A stretch of 64,000 bases of DNA from Tolypothrix brevis GSE-NOS-MK-07-07A (GCA_019358985.1 JAHHIJ010000021.1:40350-104349), one strand, 5' to 3'; shown: positions 35,908 through 45,138, counted from the stretch's first letter. A program made the numbers and translations. The notes: generated from the sequence alone by a model not told the origin.

Positions 35908-36090
35908 TATTCCGAATTCCTGAGTGATGAAAGTAATTAATGCATTTTTGTCAAGATGCCCAGGATGTATTTTTGGGTTTTTATTACTAGTTTTTTGGGT
36001 GACAGGAATTTCTACCCACAGGAATAAGCTACCTGCTTGGATAAAATCTGCTTCAGCGCTTGGTATCCAGGTTCCATGAATAATTTTCAC
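35908..36090 (-). pseudogene. N-terminal fragment of an SNF2-family helicase
   Basis: About 61 codons from a GTG: MKIIHGTWIPSAEADFIQAG, SLFLWVEIPV and IHPGHLDKNALITFITQEFG. This is the N-terminus common to large cyanobacterial SNF2/HepA-like helicases. The rest, including the ATPase domains, is absent. It lies between the zinc island and the first CRISPR array. Confidence 0.6.
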
Positions 36091-36163
36091 TTTCCTTGAT
36101 GCCCTCTGGATTAATACTATGGAGAATTAAATTGTGATATTTTTCATGACCTTGAACTTCATA

Positions 36164-36491
36164 GTTTCAATCCCGCGAACGGGAATCGCTAAGTTTCAAG
36201 TCTGCAATATTTTCTTGCTCATTGCCTTGCCGATAGCGTTTCAATCCCGCGAACGGGAATCGCTAAGTTTCAAGTGCAACTAGTTGACCCCACAAACCTT
36301 AATTATCAACGTTTCAATCCCGCGAACGGGAATCGCTAAGTTTCAAGATGGTGACAAATTTAAAGGTGATCGCATTTAAATGTTTCAATCCCGCGAACGG
36401 GAATCGCTAAGTTTCAAGATCATTTTTGTCTCCTTGATGCAAAAGTTGATTTTTGTTTCAATCCCGCGAACGGGAATCGCTAAGTTTCAAG
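36164..36491 (-). CRISPR. CRISPR array 1: five 37-bp repeats, four spacers
   Basis: Repeats lie at 36164-36200, 36238-36274, 36311-36347, 36382-36418 and 36455-36491; spacers are 37, 36, 34 and 36 bp. All five repeats are identical. On the plus strand they start GTTTCAATCCCGCGAACGGG and end CTAAGTTTCAAG. The complement ends GGGATTGAAAC, the usual 3' end giving an ATTGAAAC crRNA handle, so transcription is leftward. CCCG(CG)AACGGG forms the hairpin. The array lies beyond the 3' end of the minus-strand cas operon, with its leader between. Confidence 0.95.
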
Positions 36492-36772
36492 TCCGCCGTC
36501 TGAAACCCTTACAGAGTAAGGATTCTACAAGCAATTTTGGCAGACCTCAAAAATGACCTCATTTCAGCCTCGCTTATTGAACAAAATTCCTATTTACTCC
36601 AACTACTCAAACGCTGTAACTATTTACTTGTCTAGGTTCTGGCGATTTTGGCAGAACCCCCCAGGTTTTAGTCCCCGCTTCGGTTTGCCAAACATCAATT
36701 TAGTAACATCATAGAATGTGCGATCGCATTATGTCTAGAGTGCGATCGCATATCTTTATATTTAGGCGAAAT
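36492..36772 (-). promoter_or_regulatory. Probable leader of CRISPR array 1
   Basis: AT-rich sequence on the upstream side of the leftward array. Next to the first repeat the minus strand has AATCCTTACTCTGTAAGGGT, a palindromic element almost repeated in front of the 47506 repeat, where AATCCTTACCCTGTAAGGTT is seen. Two CTGCCAAAAT motifs lie further out. Confidence 0.6.
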
Positions 36773-37817
36773 CTACATTAATTGTACCGAACGTTGGTCA
36801 CATAGCCGCAAAGCTCGAACCACCAAGGAATAAAGCTGCAAAAACTCCACCTCATCCCTACCAAAAAAATCGCCCAAATCCAAATTGCTAAGTTTATAGA
36901 TATTGCGGCTCAAATTCGGCTCCGACAAAGGCAAAACATCAGGTAAAAAACGTATCATACAACGCCAACTATCTGCGATCGCTTTTTCATATCCCTCAGA
37001 CAACTCAATCGGCTGTAACTCAGCCACATCATAACTTTTAAACCCCTCAGCCCAAGCTGAATGGTGACGACCTGCTGCCATTATTACTGTATAATACAAG
37101 TATTTTATTTGCTCAGTGTCAGAAACATAATACAGCGATTAGCTTCAATTGTTGTTAAATCGATATCTTCAACTCGAATAATTTCCATCATGAATCTTCT
37201 ATTATCTCCTTAATCTTCATCGCCAAATCATCAGTTAACGTTGCTGTCATCAATAAAAACGGTGCAATTCCTTTCACTTGCTGCAATACCTTTAAAACAG
37301 TAATAAAAGACCTATCTGGGTCAAGTAAATGCAACTCATCAAACACCAAATAAGACGCAAAAATCGCTCCCGAATTTACATTTCCCGAACCACGACCAAC
37401 CGAATAGGGTATATTTAAAAAACTGCTCAACATTTGGTCGATTGTACAAAATATAATATCACCTTCAAAACGTGGGTCTTCCGGATTTTCCCCCGTCTGC
37501 AAAGTCACCACCAACTTACGAGATGGGGGATAAAGCTTTTCCCAGTTTGCAACCAACATCTCAACCCGTTGACGCAGACTGTTCGCAAGGGTACGCAGAG
37601 GTACAACGTAGATTAGCTTATTGGGAAAATCGAGATTGAGGGATTTAGCGAAAAGAAAAGGTGCGATCGCGGTTTCTGTTTTCCCCGAACCAGTAGGTGC
37701 GCGCAGTATGGTATCCTGGCGTTTGAGAATGCGTGCGATCGCTTGGGTTTGGAAGTTGTAGGGTTGGTGGTTGGTGAGAGTGTGGAAGAGTTGGGGAATA
37801 CTAATATTGTGGGTCAT
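36773..37817 (-). pseudogene. cas3: cas3 relic (helicase start and HD-like end)
   Basis: The minus strand opens with a complete helicase beginning: FQTQAIARILKRQDTILRAP, TGSGKTETAIAPFLFAK (Walker A), VVPLRTLANSLRQR, DELHLLDPDRSF (DExH box) and LLMTATLTDDL. After residue 209 the frame breaks near 37188, a piece MEIIRVEDIDLTTIEANR follows in another frame, and the final frame (36773-37099) reads AAGRHHSAWAEGFKSYDVAE then LYSLVVRALRLCDQRSVQL, resembling the HD-nuclease region. The central helicase is deleted. Cas3 belongs to type I systems, so this may be a remnant of a type I-D or mixed locus beside the type III genes. Confidence 0.7.
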
Positions 37818-37907
37818 CGAATCGGTGAAAAGGGTTATTTATACTCTAAATGGCTAAAACCTGGACTTTTTAAATGTCTGAAAATTGAGAGTCAATAATT
37901 TAACTAC

Positions 37908-38540
37908 TTAATCGATACACTTCACACTCTTAATACTTCCATCTTCCTTTAGAGCAACAATTTTTACCTTCACGACTTGCCTCTCCGACAAATCACCAGC
38001 CTTTTTCGGTTCTTTCTCAGTAATTTTAATTGTTTCTAATATCCCATAGGTAAGTTTATTACCCTTGATGATCAGTACAGTCGCATCCAAAATTTGGTCA
38101 ATTTCAAACTTATGGGACTCTAAAACCTTAGCAATTTCCGCTTGACGCTCGGAAATTGGTTCAGGTATCTCACTAACATTAATATCTTCAACGGGACTAA
38201 CTTTGTAATACCGCATCAAACGCATTGCCCATCCCAAGATTTTTAGCATGGAATGGGCGTTATTTTGGTAATTTTGCAAATATCTACTACAGGCACGTTC
38301 CATACTGCGATAGTAGTCTGTAGTCTTCCCACTATGCCCTATTTGCCTCCCATTGGTGACAAGAGTTTTGAGGTATTTCAAAAATCTGGTTCCAGCGTCG
38401 GGTTGATTGATGATACTTCGCAGGTATGCGATCGCTTTCCCTAATTCGTTAACGTCGGTGTTTTCTTGAACTAGGGTAATGGCTAAATTATGCGCTAGCT
38501 GGGATTCGGTTTCTGTAAGAGATTCGGCTTGGGTTAACAT
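37908..38540 (-). CDS. Type III-associated protein, possible small subunit
   Basis: A 210-residue protein. The N-terminal 110 residues are helical and basic (GKAIAYLRSIINQPDAGTRF, LKYLKTLVTNGRQIG and YYRSMERACSRYLQNYQNN), in keeping with a Csm2/Cmr5-like small subunit; the C-terminal part is beta-rich (ILDATVLIIKGNKLTYGILE, then VVKVKIVALKEDG), like an OB-type fold. I do not recognise the family by name. It is the last intact gene of the leftward cas operon, 60 bases after the RAMP gene. Confidence 0.5.
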   Translation of the reverse strand: MLTQAESLTETESQLAHNLAITLVQENTDVNELGKAIAYLRSIINQPDAGTRFLKYLKTLVTNGRQIGHSGKTTDYYRSMERACSRYLQNYQNNAHSMLKILGWAMRLMRYYKVSPVEDINVSEIPEPISERQAEIAKVLESHKFEIDQILDATVLIIKGNKLTYGILETIKITEKEPKKAGDLSERQVVKVKIVALKEDGSIKSVKCID

Positions 38541-38600
38541 TAATACATTCCTTCCGGTGGTTCGCGATCGGTTGGGTAATGCAAAACTTGGGCTAATTGG

Positions 38601-39518
38601 TCAACTACCCAACACGCTCGCGGAGTACCGCAGAGCGTGTGGGCTTGTATCTGAACTCCACCGCAATTCTGCACGCACAGGTGAATCTTGTTTATCTGGC
38701 TTTTTGAAACCATACTTATTAGCTTCTTCTGGCGATAAAAATTCTCCAACTCCTAGTAAATAACTCCAATTCCATTGATTATCACTTCCTAATAGGCAAA
38801 TTTGTTTCTTCTCGTCATTCAATATACATCCCGGATATTGAATAATAGCAGAATTATATTTAACCTTCACTGTTCCCAAACCGCGAGATTTTGCAAAACC
38901 CAAACCAAACCAACCATCATTTAAATCACGCAACACTAACCCAATTAAACCAAGCTGCGCTAAAGTAAAATTCTTCAGATGAATTTTGGTTTGAAATTCT
39001 CCCGCAGTACAGACTTGATAATTAAATGGTCCCACTGCAACCGAACCAAATACCCTATCAATAGCTACACCATTTCGTTCTTCAATATATAATTGGTTAA
39101 CATCAACTGGATGAGCATCTTCAATCCTCACTCGACTAGCAATTGAAGTATTCCCAAACATTTGGTCGGTAAATGAAGACTTTTGATATATTTCATGAGA
39201 TGGTAAATCCTTACCTTTGCTATCCTTTAAATAGGTGTATTTATCAGTTAAAGGGTTATTTGCCCAAAGCTGACTAGAATTATTCGGGTTTGTCTCACTT
39301 CCAATAGTACGAACAATTCGTTCTGCATGAGCGCGAATTGCTCCTTTAAGACTGCTTCCCGGTAAATATATCGACCAACCGTTTTTATGAAAAGTCTTGA
39401 CAAATTCCATATCAGGGTTTGTGGGATCAGCACCTTCGCGTCCTGATTTGATTAAAATTGGTCCATCAGGGATAATGCTGAAATCGATAGTGCAATGGTT
39501 AACAAGTCGTTTGTGCAT
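38601..39518 (-). CDS. Cas7-type RAMP, C-terminus altered by palindromic repeat
   Basis: A 305-residue RAMP protein of the Csm3/Cas7 kind: YLPGSSLKGAIRAHAERIV (family KG-x-x-R loop), SFTDQMFGNTSIASRVRIED, GVAIDRVFGSVAVG and the glycine-rich GFAKSRGLGTVKV. It would form part of the crRNA-binding backbone. Near 38613-38645 a palindrome (ACGCTC..CGGAGTACCGCAGAGCGT) interrupts the coding end; the reading frame past it, ending VVDQLAQVLHYPTDREPPEG, lies in another frame and is probably the original C-terminus. The present product ends HALRYSASVLGS. Confidence 0.8.
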   Translation of the reverse strand: MHKRLVNHCTIDFSIIPDGPILIKSGREGADPTNPDMEFVKTFHKNGWSIYLPGSSLKGAIRAHAERIVRTIGSETNPNNSSQLWANNPLTDKYTYLKDSKGKDLPSHEIYQKSSFTDQMFGNTSIASRVRIEDAHPVDVNQLYIEERNGVAIDRVFGSVAVGPFNYQVCTAGEFQTKIHLKNFTLAQLGLIGLVLRDLNDGWFGLGFAKSRGLGTVKVKYNSAIIQYPGCILNDEKKQICLLGSDNQWNWSYLLGVGEFLSPEEANKYGFKKPDKQDSPVRAELRWSSDTSPHALRYSASVLGS

Positions 39519-39574
39519 AATTAAGGTCTATTTTTTGAAATTGCGAGCATCTTGCTCGCGCTTGATTTCTAACA

Positions 39575-40195
39575 TTAAGCAGCTACTAAATTATTTAGCT
39601 GTTGTTCGCATTGCTGAAATACAAAATTAACAGCAGCAAATAATTTATTGATTTCTTGGATGGTATAGTAAGTGCTATTTCTGGTAAATATTTCTCCTTC
39701 TAGCTTACCAAATTGCCATGTTATACCATTAGATACAATGCCAAAAATCACTATTTGATATTCTCCATTCAGTCTTTGAGCGGCAATCATTTCTGCTAAA
39801 CATTGCGCCCAGCCATTTTCAAAATTATCTTGCTTGGCTTCTACTAAAATGAAGTATGGCTTGTCGAATACAAATTTTCCTAATGGAGAACGTTTAGCTA
39901 AAATATATTCAGGAAAACCTGACAATTTTTCGTCATAATTTAATGATTGATGACTCCATAGAATAAAATGCTGGCGATAGACTTTCCAAACTTCTTTAAT
40001 AACGGGATAAATTAGATTTTCACAAATAGCAAACTCGGAGTTATCAACAACAGCATCCCGCATCATCAGTTCTAAATCTTCACGGAAATAGTTAGAAACA
40101 GTAAAAGCAAGTTCACTGATAAAATTTTCTTCGGTGTAAGTCACTTGGAACGTTTTGAGAACTTCACCGATAGTTTTGAAACTGCTAAAAGCCAT
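39575..40195 (-). CDS. PD-(D/E)XK-like protein inside the RAMP operon
   Basis: A 206-residue protein. The core reads PEYILAKRSPLGKFVFDKPY then FILVEAKQDNFENGWAQCLA, with Asp and E-x-K spaced as in restriction-endonuclease-like folds, followed by an IVIFGIVSNGITWQFGKLEG strand pair. Similar proteins are common in cyanobacteria and are usually not cas genes. Here it begins two bases after the upstream Cas7-type gene ends, so it is co-transcribed. Either a stray insertion or an accessory nuclease of the locus. N-terminus MAFSSFKTIGEVLKTF. Confidence 0.6.
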   Translation of the reverse strand: MAFSSFKTIGEVLKTFQVTYTEENFISELAFTVSNYFREDLELMMRDAVVDNSEFAICENLIYPVIKEVWKVYRQHFILWSHQSLNYDEKLSGFPEYILAKRSPLGKFVFDKPYFILVEAKQDNFENGWAQCLAEMIAAQRLNGEYQIVIFGIVSNGITWQFGKLEGEIFTRNSTYYTIQEINKLFAAVNFVFQQCEQQLNNLVAA

Positions 40196-40197
40196 AT

Positions 40198-41058
40198 TTA
40201 TACCTTTGCTTCAGTGGTAGTTTTATCCGATTTACTATTTGTCAGCTTATCAATTAATTGCTGTACCCAATGGTCTTTAAATTCCCGTGCATCCTCATAA
40301 GCACTTTTATCACCCATCACCAGCTTTTTGAGATAATCGAGTAACAAATGTGGTTGGTCTGGGGGATAATCAAACCACAGCATCTCACTAATATCTAGTT
40401 TAACAACACCTAAACCGCGCGATCGCCCACCTCCAAGAGGTATTTGTTCGGTTTCAAACTGATGCAAACCAACCATTAATAAACCTAATTCCCATTCCTC
40501 TGCATTTTCGACTATGGCTTTAAATTCAAATTGGGTTCCTGCGGGTACTACTTGGAAGTCGTAAAGTTTTCCGTCTGCTGCGGTTTCGGTATCTCTGTCA
40601 ATTGATACACCATCCCGTTCTTGGTATTGTCCAAACCAGGAATCTGCTTTTATGGTTAAGTCACGAACTTGGAATTTACTTGCTATCCAGGGAGAACCAA
40701 ACAGAGAAGAAACTAAATCAGTTTGTTTGATAATTTCCTCAGTTAAAGCCAAATCATCGGGGAAATCCTCTTTAAGCTGTTTAATTTCCTGAGAAGTTAA
40801 AGACCATTCCTCTTCAATTGCTGGATTTGCGACTAATTTACGATTATTGCCAACGATACCACGGAGAAAACTTTCTAAGCGCGATCGCATGGCTCCTTTA
40901 AAGCTGGAACCTGGAATTAAAGGATTCCCCAATGCGTCTTTAATTACAGGTAAGTCTGAACCGATGGGTTCGCTGGAACGTCCTGTGCTAATCCGTAATG
41001 CGGTTACAGTTGTCAGGGTTCCTATTATTTCTAAGCGGCTTTTGAATGTGTCGAACAT
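40198..41058 (-). CDS. Cas7-type RAMP (Csx7/SSO1426-like)
   Basis: A 286-residue RAMP: LEIIGTLTTVTALRISTGRS, VIKDALGNPLIPGSSFKGAM then RSRLE, LFGSPWIASKFQVRDLTI, GVSIDRDTETAADGKLYDF and GGGRSRGLGVVKLDI. The layout fits the SSO1426/Csx7 group of Cas7 backbone subunits in type III complexes. All family loops are present and the length is normal. It precedes the nuclease-like gene and follows the CARF effector by 11 bases, so the operon runs cas10 - effector - cas7 - nuclease-like - cas7 - small subunit. Confidence 0.85.
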   Translation of the reverse strand: MFDTFKSRLEIIGTLTTVTALRISTGRSSEPIGSDLPVIKDALGNPLIPGSSFKGAMRSRLESFLRGIVGNNRKLVANPAIEEEWSLTSQEIKQLKEDFPDDLALTEEIIKQTDLVSSLFGSPWIASKFQVRDLTIKADSWFGQYQERDGVSIDRDTETAADGKLYDFQVVPAGTQFEFKAIVENAEEWELGLLMVGLHQFETEQIPLGGGRSRGLGVVKLDISEMLWFDYPPDQPHLLLDYLKKLVMGDKSAYEDAREFKDHWVQQLIDKLTNSKSDKTTTEAKV

Positions 41059-41069
41059 AAATAATACCT

Positions 41070-42221
41070 TTATTTCTTCATTCCTTCTTTTTTGTAAATA
41101 TGCTCATGAGTACCAAAATATCTCAAATACAAATCATTATTTTTAACTTCGCAGCTTAATCTTAGTTCTTTTTTTGTAATATTAATATGTTCAATGTCTA
41201 TGCCCTCATACTTACGAAGTCTCAGAATATCATCATCTTTTAATGCGCTAATGCCATCACGGTATTTAAGTAATAAATAAGCTACCCTAGCAAGCTTTTC
41301 TTGCAATATAATTTTTTTACTGATATCAGTTGTCTTTTCGTAATCTGTTTGAAGATAATTATTTTGATAATTTAATTTTGGGATAAATCTTGGAAAATTT
41401 AACAATTTATCTTTTGAAAGTAGTTTATCTTTACATTCATTCCAAATTAGCTTGCCCCAAATAGATAGAGTTAATTCTGTACCTGTTGAAATTAACCAAT
41501 CTGTTGGCACTTGATTTGCAACTTGCCAAGAGATTGGGACTTTTCCAACATCCATAACTGCAAGTGCTACTTCATGAGCTTCAACTTGTGATATATCAAT
41601 TTGCACAGGTAATTTCGGAATTGTTAAAATTTCCGTAGATTCTTCAAAGATATAAATAATTTCATCAGCATATAACATACCAATTGTATTGAAATATCCT
41701 TGCATTGCCTTAAAACCACCTACAAGGTTAAAACAAATAGTATATCCTTTATACTCCTCAGTTATTTTTTTCTTTAAGATAGGAATAAGTTTGGAGATGC
41801 CTATCAGAAAATTATCATTGCTCGCAGTGGAAAAATTTTCACTACATAAGGTTTCAACATTATTGATTCCCTGACCTAGAAGAAATTTTGTCAACATACC
41901 TACACAGTCTTTTCCCTGAGCTGTGTCAGTATGAATAAATAGGTGATAATCTGATTTTTCTAAATCGTTATTATATAACCCATAAATACCATTTAGCTCT
42001 GCACAAGCTTTTCTAATATCTTCTATATCTCCTTTTAATTGATTTTCAGATCTAACTTTTAGTTCTCCCATTATTTCAATTACATCGTCATATAGAATAA
42101 ATTCTTCATCACTATAGTTTGCAGTTTCTATTAATCTTTCATAATCTGAATTTTCACATTCTCGGTCTATTTGATTGGTAAGTAAGCTAGTCCCAACAGT
42201 TGTAATAACAAGTCGCTGCAT
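41070..42221 (-). CDS. CARF-RelE effector (Cami1-like), cyclic-oligoadenylate-activated mRNA interferase candidate
   Basis: A 383-residue protein starting MQRLVITTVGTSLLTNQID with AGGAG five bases upstream. Residues 1-190 are a CARF domain of the APE2256 kind: the GTSLL loop, FIHTDTAQGKDCVGMLTKFL and CFNLVGGFKAMQGYFNTIG. A helical linker follows. The last 75 residues (LARVAYLLLKYRDGISALKD, then KKELRLSCEVKNNDLYLRYF and GTHEHIYK) look like a RelE-type toxin fold. This matches Cami1-type CARF-RelE proteins, which cleave mRNA at the ribosome after binding cyclic oligoadenylate made by Cas10. It is intact although cas10 next to it is broken. Domain calls are by eye. Confidence 0.7.
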   Translation of the reverse strand: MQRLVITTVGTSLLTNQIDRECENSDYERLIETANYSDEEFILYDDVIEIMGELKVRSENQLKGDIEDIRKACAELNGIYGLYNNDLEKSDYHLFIHTDTAQGKDCVGMLTKFLLGQGINNVETLCSENFSTASNDNFLIGISKLIPILKKKITEEYKGYTICFNLVGGFKAMQGYFNTIGMLYADEIIYIFEESTEILTIPKLPVQIDISQVEAHEVALAVMDVGKVPISWQVANQVPTDWLISTGTELTLSIWGKLIWNECKDKLLSKDKLLNFPRFIPKLNYQNNYLQTDYEKTTDISKKIILQEKLARVAYLLLKYRDGISALKDDDILRLRKYEGIDIEHINITKKELRLSCEVKNNDLYLRYFGTHEHIYKKEGMKK

Positions 42222-42241
42222 AAAAACTCCTGATAAAAAAT

Positions 42242-42432
42242 TAAATTTCACCTTTGCGCTTATACACTAAATAACGCGCACCGTATCCTAGATAACGTCG
42301 TGTCAGTTCTAAATGAATATTCTTTAAATCATCAGCATCATCTGTTTTTGCTTCTTGCGCTATCTTGGAAGCTATATTTTTAATCCTGCTATCAATATGT
42401 TGAATTATTTGGAATGCTAGTGAGTCTTGACC
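42242..42432 (-). pseudogene. Debris after cas10
   Basis: Downstream of the cas10 stop, in the same frame, 62 codons remain open with no start: GQDSLAFQIIQHIDSRIKNI, KTDDADDLKNIHLELTRRYL then GYGARYLVYKRKGEI. A neighbouring frame reads RSRLTS directly after the cas10 end and would continue Cas10. The parent of the 62-codon tail is not recognised; it may be the end of a lost cas subunit. Confidence 0.4.
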
Positions 42433-44500
42433 TCAATAATAGTAATTCAAACTTGTTGTTCTTCGTCCTTTTGCAAGGAAATCTCGAATTTGGTAAAGTT
42501 GTGATTTAGGAAAATCTGCTGCTATTAAAGCTTTAATAGAGTTAATTAGACCATCTAGTTCGTGTAGTGTGTATGGTGCTGCATAAAGTTTGATTTCTGC
42601 ACCTTGTTTTTTTGTTAATGCATGATCACGAAAATCTTTGATACTAGATGAAACCATTGTAACTGACTTCATTGTTAAAAAATCCACTGTTCCACCAAAA
42701 TATCCATACTTTTTGATTTTTTTCGCATACTCTTTAGCTGATTTCATTAACTGATTAGTCAAATCTTCCGCGTAGTAAATAGGAGTATTATAGGCAGTAA
42801 TCAAGACACCACTCGATATGCTTAATTTACATTGAGATGGTTTTGCTTTTTGCCATTGGTAGCGATGAATCTTTTGTAAATCAATAGGCTTCTCTGTGCT
42901 TAGTTTGTAGCTATCCTTATCTTTAATTTCCTCTCCTGGTATTGTCAGATTACCTAAGAGAATATTTTCAAAGTTTTCGCCAATATCTTTCGCTATTTCT
43001 AAGGCTTTATCTGCGGTAACTATCAGGATAATATCATCCCCACCAATAGTAATGATTTCAAATGGATGGATGAAATCTCCATTTCTTAATCTTGAGGTTG
43101 ATTCATCGATTCCCTGTAATTTCCTTGGGTGAAGATGATTGGCTAAAGCATGAAACACCGAATATTTAGTTGCATTGTCAACATCAGCACTAAAGTTTTG
43201 ATATTCTTGAGGAGTGCGGATTTTCTGAATATATCCACCCATATTATTACCATCAGCATAAATATAGGCAACAAAACCATTACTGACTTTGCCGAGGTGA
43301 GTTAAAGATGGAGATGTTTCTATATCTTCAAGATTATAGTCTCCACAATATTTTTGATGTTTATCGGGATTTTGTTTCAGAAATAGTTCAAATTTATTTG
43401 TCCAACTCTCAATAATACCTGGTTGCCAATCTAGTCGAAGGTCTTGATACCATGATGGTATATTCCCTTTCTTTGCCCGATCGCCAATGCATCTTTTTCT
43501 TAGGGATGCTTCAGATAAATAGGGTTGTCCGGTAAGTTGGGTTATGTGAGCGATCGCACTACGTTTTTCTACTTCATCTCTCCTCAGATAAGGATGGGTT
43601 TCTAGCATTGGTGGATAACGACGACTGGGACGATTGGGAATGTTATTTCCTGAACGACGTTGATTAAATAAAATGGCTAGTTTTGTGGTTAGCTCATTAA
43701 AGCTTTTACGATATCGAAAATTTTCTATAACTTGGGAGTCGCTTTCTACTTTCCCAAAGCACCCTTCAACTATAGGATTTTTATAATCTTTTTGATATTT
43801 ATCTAACCAAAATGTATCCTCAATATTATCTCGCAATAAACCAAATGCTATTTCTAGTAATTTAAAAGAATCCCCTACTGCACAGGAGTTCGCTGTTAAT
43901 GTTTCGTGGGTATAGCGTTTCTCAATTGCATTGGCTAAATCATCAACAAAAGCAGCAGGACAAAATGCTAATATATTTCCACCTGTAGAATATATAATCA
44001 GTTCTTCAATTAAAGCATCTGATAGTTTTTTCTCATCTTCCGATTTTTGTGGAAAGTTATCATTTAACCACCTTCGGACAATCAGTACATTGAGCGTTAT
44101 AGTTTGGAGTATTTAACTCAGGATTATCTTGAGGTATAACACCAAAAAAAGCAGGTAAATCTATTAAATTTATTCTATCCAACAAAGCCGAGCCACCTCG
44201 AATATCTGGAAGTGTTGCAGCTTCAAAAACATATTGTTTAACCTTTGTTACACCACCATAAACTAAACCTATTTTTGATTTCCATCGCTGAGAATATGTT
44301 TCTGTGAGATTCTTTAATTCATCTAATGTTTGAGGAAATTCTAGATTATCTATTTCTTTAACTTCTTCAATAATTGACTTAAAATTCTGCGGTAATTCTC
44401 TATCTTCAATTAAAGCTTGTCGAGTTTGCTGTAATAATTCCCAGTTGTCTGCTTTCCGTGTTTCACCCCAAGCTAAACACCAAGCGATTCCAAGATGACG
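42433..44500 (-). pseudogene. cas10: cas10 (type III large subunit), frameshifted, GGDD intact
   Basis: Two collinear pieces. The upstream one (about 44500-44092) reads SKIGLVYGGVTKVKQYVFEA and TLPDIRGGSALLDRINLIDL, ending CTDCPKVVK. The second continues one frame over (RRWLNDNFPQKSEDEKKLSD, IYSTGGNILAFCPAAF) and runs to 42433, with the palm signature VAYIYADGNNMGGYIQK and TIGGDDIILIV, the cyclase that makes cyclic oligoadenylate. It ends TTSLNYYY, where a second frame change has cut the C-terminal domain. No HD nuclease domain is visible at the start, which overlaps csx3. As read the gene is dead; a sequencing error at homopolymers cannot be excluded. Confidence 0.8.
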
Positions 44501-44790
44501 TATCTGTCTAATCCTTTCTCTCCTTGCTTGGGATCGAAAAAGGCGATCGCACTATAAACTTGTCCCAGTTTATAAGCCAAAACTTGACTTACTAGTACAG
44601 AAGTACGACCGTTGATTTTGATTAACTCACCACCTGGTATTTCCCCAGATGCGATAACTCCGTTAAGCTTCGCTAACGCATGATCCAACCGTACCACCAC
44701 ATCACGGACTATTTTGTCACCTGTTGCTAGTGTTTCCCCAAATCCAACTTGTAAAACATCACCGTCAAAATTGATATCATAGGTACTCAT
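44473..44790 (-). CDS. csx3: Csx3 paralogue lacking the catalytic histidine, with 7-residue repeat insertion
   Basis: A 105-residue Csx3-like protein: MSTYDINFDGDVLQVGFGET, GGELIKINGRTSVLVSQVLA then YKLGQVYSAIAFFDPKQ. Against its neighbour, the His nine residues before the FDPK aspartate is Gln (GQVYSAIAFFD), so the H/D pair I associate with cA4 cleavage by Csx3 is broken. It also carries HALAKLN, an extra seven residues encoded by GCGTTAGCGAAGCTTAAC, the window's palindromic repeat. It may be an inactive cOA binder. Its end overlaps the coding remnant of cas10. Confidence 0.75.
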   Translation of the reverse strand: MSTYDINFDGDVLQVGFGETLATGDKIVRDVVVRLDHALAKLNGVIASGEIPGGELIKINGRTSVLVSQVLAYKLGQVYSAIAFFDPKQGEKGLDRYVILESLGV

Positions 44791-44832
44791 ACAAATCACT
44801 GGTAGCTTGCAAACCCTAGTTTCAATCTCAAA

Positions 44833-45138
44833 TCAATCTATTAAGTCTCCCAGATTATACGCAGGGTTATGAGTGATACAAATCACGAATTTACCTAATT
44901 TAGGATCGAAAATTGCGATCGCACCATAAAGATGGCAGAGTCGATGTGCTAAAACAAACGCGACGGGTATGGATGTGGGACCATTGATTTTGAGTAATTG
45001 TCCTCCCCGTAAAATCCCGGCTTTTGCCATTTCTTCTAGTCTCGCAGCAGCATCAACAACAATGCGATCGTTTGATCCAGGTTCACCAAAGCTGATTTCT
45101 AATAGGTTTTCTTTTAACTCGATGTTGTAAGTGGTCAT
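44833..45138 (-). CDS. csx3: Csx3 ring nuclease
   Basis: A 101-residue Csx3 starting MTTYNIELKENLLEISFGEP with AAGGAG upstream. Family landmarks: GGQLLKINGPTSIPVAFVLA then HRLCHLYGAIAIFDPKLGKF and ITHNPAYNLGDLID. The His (CHLY) and Asp (FDPK) nine residues apart correspond to the residues reported for cA4 degradation, so this copy should switch off the cyclic-oligoadenylate signal that activates the CARF effector. It is the first gene of the leftward cas operon; 42 bases separate it from the second copy. Confusable only with other small CARF-linked proteins. Confidence 0.88.
   Translation of the reverse strand: MTTYNIELKENLLEISFGEPGSNDRIVVDAAARLEEMAKAGILRGGQLLKINGPTSIPVAFVLAHRLCHLYGAIAIFDPKLGKFVICITHNPAYNLGDLID

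Noticed and set aside
42433..43836. GGDD motif suggesting a diguanylate cyclase
   Set aside because: The surrounding YADGNNMGG and the N-terminal KVKQYVFEA..LPDIRGGSALLD blocks are those of Cas10, and csx3 and RAMP genes flank it.
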